Assembly (NCBI RefSeq): GCF_934660935.1 | Contig: NZ_CAKUIH010000005.1 | Location: forward strand, 109,237-173,236 | Source: an uncultured Parolsenella sp. | GTDB taxonomy: Bacteria; Actinomycetota; Coriobacteriia; Coriobacteriales; Atopobiaceae | Direction: 5' to 3' | DNA length: 64,000 bases | Shown: positions 59,229 through 64,000 of the stretch, piece after piece | How positions within the stretch are numbered: the stretch's first letter is position 1 | Layout: every line of letters starts with the position of its first letter | Notes under the pieces: model-generated | Databases searched by the model: none | What the model was told of the DNA's origin: nothing | What the model saw: the letters and a program-made list of their open reading frames with translations, nothing else | Program-made: the position numbers and the translations under genes

Positions 59229-60599
59229 ATGGGCAAGACCCTCTACCTTGACTGCAGTTCTGGCATCAGCGGAGACATGACCGTCGCGGCGTTACTCGAC
59301 CTCGGCGCGAGCGAGCAGCGTCTGCGCGAGGCGCTCTCCACGCTGCCCACCCACGGATTCGACGTGGCCGTAACCCGCGTGAGGAAAAGCGGGCTGGACG
59401 CCTGCGACTTTGACGTTCGCCTCGATGCCGCGCACGAGAACCATGACCATGACATGGCATGGCTCTACGGCCACCTCGACGCCAGCGATCACGAGCACGA
59501 GCACGCACACGAACACGAGCACGATCACGCACACGATCACGCGCACGAGCACTCGGCGGAGCACGATCACGCTCACCATCATCACCATCACGAGCACCGC
59601 TCGCTCGCGGACGTCTGCGCGATCATTGACGCCTCGGCCATGAGCGAGCGCGCCAAGGAGCTCGCCCACGCCGTGTTCGGGAAGCTCGCCGAGGCCGAGG
59701 CGAAGGCGCACGGCGCCACACCCGAGACCGTGATGTTTCACGAGGTGGGAGCCATCGACTCCATCGTCGACATCTGCTCGGTGGCCATCTGCCTCGACGA
59801 CCTGGACGTCACCGAGGTCATCGTGCCCTCGCTTGCCGAGGGGCACGGCACGATCCGCTGCGCCCACGGCATCATGCCCGTTCCCGTGCCCGCCGTGGTG
59901 AACCTGTGCCAGGCGGCCGGCATCGCCCTTGTGCCCGCGCCCGTCACCGGCGAGCTCGTGACGCCCACGGGTGCCGCCATCGTCGCCGCGCTGCGCACGG
60001 GCAACGCCCTTCCCGTGAGCTACGCCATCGAGCGCGTGGGCTACGGCGCAGGCAAGCGCGCCTACGAGAACTGCTCGGGCGTGCTGCGCGCCGTCCTCGT
60101 CGCATCCGCGGTCAGCGGCGACGCGGGCGACGGCGACCGCAGCACCGTCACGAAACTCGAGAGTGACCTCGACGACTGCACCGGCGAGGCGCTCGGCCGC
60201 GTCATCGAGCTGCTCATGGCTGCCGGCGCGCGCGAGGCGCACGCCATCCCGATCGTCATGAAGAAGGGGCGCCCGGGCCACCAGCTCGAGGTCATCTGCG
60301 ATGGGGAGCTCGCGCCCGCGCTCGAGCGCATCATCTTCGAGAACACCACGACCATCGGCATCCGCTCCATGGACATGCGTCGCCATGCCCTTCCACGCAC
60401 GCCCGACGGCATCGAGACGCCCTATGGGCGCGTCGCCACAAAGCTCGTCGTGATGCCGGACGGCCACGTACGGGCCTACCCCGAGTACTCCTCGGTCGTC
60501 GAGGCGTGCGAGCGCACGGGTGCGTCGTTCCAGGACGTGTTCCGTGCCACGCAGGCGGCCACGGATACCGGGCATAGCGGCGACGCACGAGAGGCCTAG
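59229..60599 (+). CDS. larC: LarC: nickel insertion enzyme, single reading frame
   Basis: A 456-residue protein, the LarC1 and LarC2 parts in one frame with no frameshift. The start is LYLDCSSGISGDMTVAALLD. A His/Asp/Glu-rich stretch at about 75-123 (over 20 His) is a nickel store or chaperone segment. The C-terminal part has TKLESDLDDCTGEALGRVIELL, KKGRPGHQLEVIC and TTTIGIRSMDMRRHALPR. It uses CTP to insert nickel in the pincer cofactor. AGGAG precedes ATG 59229. Confidence 0.93.
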   Translation: MGKTLYLDCSSGISGDMTVAALLDLGASEQRLREALSTLPTHGFDVAVTRVRKSGLDACDFDVRLDAAHENHDHDMAWLYGHLDASDHEHEHAHEHEHDHAHDHAHEHSAEHDHAHHHHHHEHRSLADVCAIIDASAMSERAKELAHAVFGKLAEAEAKAHGATPETVMFHEVGAIDSIVDICSVAICLDDLDVTEVIVPSLAEGHGTIRCAHGIMPVPVPAVVNLCQAAGIALVPAPVTGELVTPTGAAIVAALRTGNALPVSYAIERVGYGAGKRAYENCSGVLRAVLVASAVSGDAGDGDRSTVTKLESDLDDCTGEALGRVIELLMAAGAREAHAIPIVMKKGRPGHQLEVICDGELAPALERIIFENTTTIGIRSMDMRRHALPRTPDGIETPYGRVATKLVVMPDGHVRAYPEYSSVVEACERTGASFQDVFRATQAATDTGHSGDAREA

Positions 60600-60601
60600 A
60601 G

Positions 60602-61159
60602 ATGGACAAGAGACGCCAGCGCACCCGCGAGGCCATAGAGACCGCATTCGTCGAGCTCATCGACGAGCGGGGCTATGCGAAGACCACGGTCCAGGACATC
60701 CTCGAGCGCTCCGGCGTGGGGCGCGCCACGTTCTACGCGCAGTTCCACAGCAAAGACGACCTGCTCGAAGCCCAGGTCTGCGCCCTGTGCGACCACGCGC
60801 TCGACATGGGCGCGGCAACGCCCGTCTCGCCGCTCGTCCAGACCGAGCGTGTGCTGGAGAACCTCCTCGACCGCAGGGGCGGGCTGCATGCCCTCATCGT
60901 CGACGAGGGCTCCGAGCGTTTCGCAGACTGTCTGCGCCACGCCATCGTCACCCGCGCGGACGCCGCCGTCCCCGCCTGCCCCAGGGGCGCGGCAGCACGC
61001 ATGAACCGCTCGTTTTTGCTGCACCACATAGCCGCGAGCTTCGTGGGCATGGTGCGCTGGTGGGCATGGAACGACTTTGCCGCCACGCCGCGCGACCTCG
61101 CAACCGACTATCTCAATGCAATCCTCCCGCTGTTTGGCGAGAGTGCGCCCACGGAGTAA
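60602..61159 (+). CDS. TetR-family regulator
   Basis: A 185-residue repressor that begins two bases after the larC stop. The helix-turn-helix is at about 24-50: TTVQDILERSGVGRATFYAQF. The C-terminal ligand domain holds several Cys and His residues (CALCDHALD, PACPRGAA), which might bind metal but could also be chance. It is probably co-transcribed with larEBC and could control the palindromes between nikA and larE. Confidence 0.85.
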   Translation: MDKRRQRTREAIETAFVELIDERGYAKTTVQDILERSGVGRATFYAQFHSKDDLLEAQVCALCDHALDMGAATPVSPLVQTERVLENLLDRRGGLHALIVDEGSERFADCLRHAIVTRADAAVPACPRGAAARMNRSFLLHHIAASFVGMVRWWAWNDFAATPRDLATDYLNAILPLFGESAPTE

Positions 61160-61232
61160 AACTGTCCCAGGCATCGAGCCGGACGCGCCCGCAACGCAAG
61201 CTCGCAAGCGGCTCGGACAAAAGGAGCACACG

Positions 61233-62261
61233 ATGAGCTATCCCGTCTTTGACATGCACTGCGACACGGCAGACCGCCTGACCTGGCAGTTCCTCCCGGA
61301 TGACATCAAGCAGACATGCGGCATGGACTTCTATGGATCTGGAGACGCAGACGACCCATCCGCGTGTCGAGACCTCGCGAGCAGCCACTGCCACATCTCG
61401 CTTGACAAAATCGGCGACACGCCGTGGGCGCAGTGCTTTGCCTGCTATGTGCCCGATGCCCTCTCGCCCGAGCAGGCCACGGGCTTTCACGGGAGCGTAA
61501 TGTCCCACCTCGCGCACGAGGTCGAGCGCAACGCCGGGCACGTCACCCCCGTGGCATCGGCATCTCAGCTCCGCGGCGTGCTCGAGGGCGGCGGTGAGCC
61601 ACACGTGGCGGCCGTTCACACAATCGAGAACGCCCGCATGTTTGCCGCGGACCTCGGGCTCATCGAGCTCTATGCCGCAGACGGCCTCCTCATGGCCTCG
61701 CTGACATGGAACGCCGCAGGCCCCCTCGCAAGCGGCAACGACACCCACGAGGGTCTCACCGCGCTCGGACGCGAAGCGCTTGCCGAGATGGGCCGCCATA
61801 ACATCGCCGTGGACGTCTCCCACTTGAATGACGAGTCCTTCGCAGACGTCGCCCGCGCGACCGACGAGCCGCTCGTCGCGAGCCACTCAAACTCCCGCGC
61901 CGTCTGCAACCACCCGCGCAACCTCACAGACGCCGAGTTTGCCGAGATTTGCGCCCGCGGTGGCGTCGTTGGCCTCAACTACTGCAGTTATTTCCTCTCT
62001 GAGGGCGCAAAGGGCGAGACGGGCAAGTCCGTCACGTTCGATCAGGTCGCCGCCCACATCGAGCACTGGCTCGACCTTGGCGGAGAGAACGCCATCGCAC
62101 TCGGCGGAGATCTCGACGGCGCGGATGTCCCAGACCTGCTCGACGGCGCAGACAAAATGCCCGTTTTCCAGGGCCTGCTCGAAAGGCGCTTCGGCGAGGA
62201 CGTCACCGCGAAGCTCTGCTACGAAAACGCCCTCAACTTCTTCGAGCGCTACCACGGTTAG
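61233..62261 (+). CDS. M19-type membrane dipeptidase (renal dipeptidase family)
   Basis: A 342-residue zinc dipeptidase. ATG 61233 has AAAAGGAG upstream. Zinc ligands: His-x-Asp in FDMHCDTADR, Glu in HTIENARMF, and His in the later VDVSHLNDESF and ASHSNSRAVCNHPRNL. The last segment, GGDLDGAD, also matches. No signal peptide is seen, so it is cytoplasmic, as in many bacterial homologues. It cleaves dipeptides, including those with D-residues at the C-terminus. It lies between the TetR and asnS genes, each with its own ribosome site. Confidence 0.93.
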   Translation: MSYPVFDMHCDTADRLTWQFLPDDIKQTCGMDFYGSGDADDPSACRDLASSHCHISLDKIGDTPWAQCFACYVPDALSPEQATGFHGSVMSHLAHEVERNAGHVTPVASASQLRGVLEGGGEPHVAAVHTIENARMFAADLGLIELYAADGLLMASLTWNAAGPLASGNDTHEGLTALGREALAEMGRHNIAVDVSHLNDESFADVARATDEPLVASHSNSRAVCNHPRNLTDAEFAEICARGGVVGLNYCSYFLSEGAKGETGKSVTFDQVAAHIEHWLDLGGENAIALGGDLDGADVPDLLDGADKMPVFQGLLERRFGEDVTAKLCYENALNFFERYHG

Positions 62262-62364
62262 GCGCCGTCCGTGGCCGCCGGCGGGCCACCTCGGCCAAAA
62301 CGCTGCGGACGCCCCGTGCGTCGGCCCGTGCCGGCCCGCGCCCCGCCGAACAATTGCCGTACCC

Positions 62365-62373
62365 TGCTATCAT
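62365..62373 (+). promoter_or_regulatory. Extended -10 element before asnS
   Basis: TGCTATCAT (62365-62373), 50 bases before the asnS ATG; the same element as before the Shango-like operon. Confidence 0.4.
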
Positions 62374-62423
62374 CTTCTCTCGGAATGGGCGCTCGCTCGA
62401 GCGAGCTCAATAAGGGAGAGAAC

Positions 62424-63863
62424 ATGAATCGCACCAAGATTGTCGAGCTCTATCGCAACATGGAGCAGCTTGACGGCAAGACCGTCACCGTCGCCGGCTG
62501 GACCAAGTCCGTCCGCGACATGAAGAACTTCGGCTTCGTCACGCTCAACGACGGCAGCTGCTTCAAGGACCTCCAGGTCGTCATGAACCGCGAAGCCCTC
62601 GCCAACTATGACGAGATCTCGCGTTGTTCCGGCTACACGGCCCTCGTCTGCACGGGCACCGTCAAGCTCACGCCCGAGGCGCAGCAGCCCTTCGAGCTCA
62701 CCGCGGAGACCATCACCGTCGAGGGCGCCTGCGCCGCGGATTACCCGCTTCAGAAGAAGCGCGCCACGGTCGAGTTCCTTCGCACCCAGCAGCATCTCCG
62801 CCCGCGCACGAATCTCTTCCGCGCCGTGTTCCGCGTCCGCTCCGTGGCTGCCGCGGCCATTCACAGCTTCTTCCAGGGAAGAGACTTCGTCTACGTCAAC
62901 ACCCCGCTCATCACCACGAGCGACTGCGAGGGCGCTGGCGAGATGTTCCGCGTCACCACGCTTGACCCGAAGAACCCGCCGCTCGTGACCGAGGAGCAGG
63001 CTGCTGCCAGTAACGGCGTGCTCGTCGCCGGCGATGTCGACTGGAGCCAGGACTTCTTCGGCAAGCACGCAAGCCTCACCGTCTCCGGCCAGCTCAACGC
63101 CGAGAACTTCGCCATGGCCTTTGGCGACGTCTACACCTTTGGCCCCACCTTCCGCGCCGAGAACTCCAACACGACGCGCCACGCGGCCGAGTTCTGGATG
63201 GTCGAGCCCGAGATGGCCTTCGCAGACCTCAACGACTACATGGACAACGCCGAGGCCATGCTGAAGTACGTCCTCACCACCGTCATGGAGACTTGCCCGG
63301 ACGAGCTCGCCATGCTCAACAAGTTCGTCGACAAGGGCCTGCTCGACCGCCTGCGCCACGTCGCGACGAGTGACTTCGCGCGCGTCACCTACACCGAGGC
63401 CGTCGAGATCCTCGAGAAGGCCGTCGCCGATGGCCACAAGTTCGACTATCCCGTCAGCTGGGGTATCGACCTCCAGACCGAGCACGAGCGCTTCCTCACC
63501 GAGGAGCACTTCAAGCGCCCGACCTTCGTGACCGACTATCCGGCGGAGATCAAGGCCTTCTACATGCGCATGAACGACGACGGCAAGACCGTCGCCGCGG
63601 CGGATTGCCTGGTTCCCGGCATTGGTGAGATCATCGGCGGCTCCCAGCGCGAGGAGCGCCTCGACCTGCTTGAGCAGCGCATCGCCGACCTTGGCATGAA
63701 CCCCGAGCAGTACAAGTACTACCTCGACCTTCGCCGCTATGGCTCTTGCAAGCACGCCGGCTATGGCCTCGGTTTCGAGCGCCTCGTCATGTACCTGACG
63801 GGCGTGAGCAACATCCGCGACGTCATCCCGCACCCGCGCACGGTCGGCAACGCCGAATTCTAG
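62424..63863 (+). CDS. asnS: Asparaginyl-tRNA synthetase
   Basis: A 479-residue class IIb synthetase that charges tRNA-Asn. AAGGGAGAG precedes ATG 62424. The OB-fold anticodon domain (about 10-110) includes VAGWTKSVRDMKNFGFVTLNDGSC. Class II motif 2 is FRAENSNTTRHAAEFWMVEPE, and motif 3 is GLGFERLVMYLTGVSNIRDV. An internal insertion between motifs 1 and 2 is present, as in the bacterial family. Followed closely by a terminator. Confidence 0.96.
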   Translation: MNRTKIVELYRNMEQLDGKTVTVAGWTKSVRDMKNFGFVTLNDGSCFKDLQVVMNREALANYDEISRCSGYTALVCTGTVKLTPEAQQPFELTAETITVEGACAADYPLQKKRATVEFLRTQQHLRPRTNLFRAVFRVRSVAAAAIHSFFQGRDFVYVNTPLITTSDCEGAGEMFRVTTLDPKNPPLVTEEQAAASNGVLVAGDVDWSQDFFGKHASLTVSGQLNAENFAMAFGDVYTFGPTFRAENSNTTRHAAEFWMVEPEMAFADLNDYMDNAEAMLKYVLTTVMETCPDELAMLNKFVDKGLLDRLRHVATSDFARVTYTEAVEILEKAVADGHKFDYPVSWGIDLQTEHERFLTEEHFKRPTFVTDYPAEIKAFYMRMNDDGKTVAAADCLVPGIGEIIGGSQREERLDLLEQRIADLGMNPEQYKYYLDLRRYGSCKHAGYGLGFERLVMYLTGVSNIRDVIPHPRTVGNAEF

Positions 63864-63930
63864 GGCGAGACCAGCGCGCAAGTAGCCACTCGAGCCACGC
63901 CTGCACCACATCGCATTGACGCACAATCAT

Positions 63931-63960
63931 AACCACCCTTAAAAAGGGTGGTTTGCTCTT
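63931..63960 (+). terminator. Intrinsic terminator after asnS
   Basis: AACCACCCTT (63931-63940) and AAGGGTGGTT (63944-63953) form a perfect stem, followed by TGCTCTT. Nothing can be assigned in the last 40 bases. Confidence 0.7.
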
Positions 63961-64000
63961 AGGGTATAACCCACGGGCCCCGGGCTCGCGTCTAAAGGCG

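Overview
The window is GC-rich DNA with densely packed genes and strong purine-rich ribosome binding sites. Its content is anaerobic: C4-dicarboxylate exchange, an NfnAB-type transhydrogenase, a flavin-bifurcating lactate dehydrogenase with its own ETF, a class A flavodiiron protein, and a DUF5692 membrane protein. This points to an Actinomycetota gut anaerobe of the Coriobacteriia (Collinsella/Olsenella/Atopobium relatives). The taxonomic call is inference from gene content and style, not from a marker phylogeny.

Layout. 0-5 kb: DUF2798 and DUF1893-like proteins, then a dcuC-malY pair divergent from a MarR regulator whose intergenic region holds several inverted repeats. 5-10 kb: a very large FtsX-type permease with a coiled-coil insert behind a DUF3825 gene, and a divergent DUF554 gene. 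10-16 kb: a tightly coupled three-gene operon (TerB-N/TerB-C protein, BrxD-like ATPase, Lhr-like helicase) that matches the Shango anti-phage system. 16-22.6 kb: flavodiiron protein, MFS and SpeE-like genes, then an MgtA-type ATPase behind a 35-codon leader ORF and an intrinsic terminator. 22.7-33.4 kb: an unusual phospho-signalling island with a transglutaminase-like protein, three protein kinases, a PP2C phosphatase, a TerY-like vWA protein and an FHA protein. 33.5-40.7 kb: housekeeping genes (HAD phosphatase, tRNA-Gln, glmU, prs, pth, nfnAB). 40.9-44.6 kb: lctD-etfB-etfA. 44.8-52.3 kb: xpt, a YgjP-like peptidase, dCMP deaminase, an ArsR regulator with a metal-efflux locus (separate HMA protein plus P1B ATPase) controlled through visible operators, an FKBP and membrane proteins. 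52.4-61.2 kb: an Opp-type nickel/peptide ABC transporter divergent from larE-larB-larC and a TetR regulator. 61.2-64 kb: a membrane dipeptidase and asnS.

How the parts may fit. The nickel-type transporter, the Lar enzymes that build the nickel-pincer cofactor of lactate racemase, and the electron-confurcating lactate dehydrogenase together suggest that both lactate isomers are used or produced. larA itself is not in the window. The most novel part is the 22.7-33.4 kb island. It resembles an enlarged TerY-P triad (vWA, PP2C and kinase). The vWA protein carries two TQVL sequences in its N-terminal tail, which fit phospho-threonine docking sites for the neighbouring FHA protein. The Shango operon, whose first protein carries Ter-type domains, lies only 7 kb away, so this segment may be a stress or phage-defence neighbourhood.
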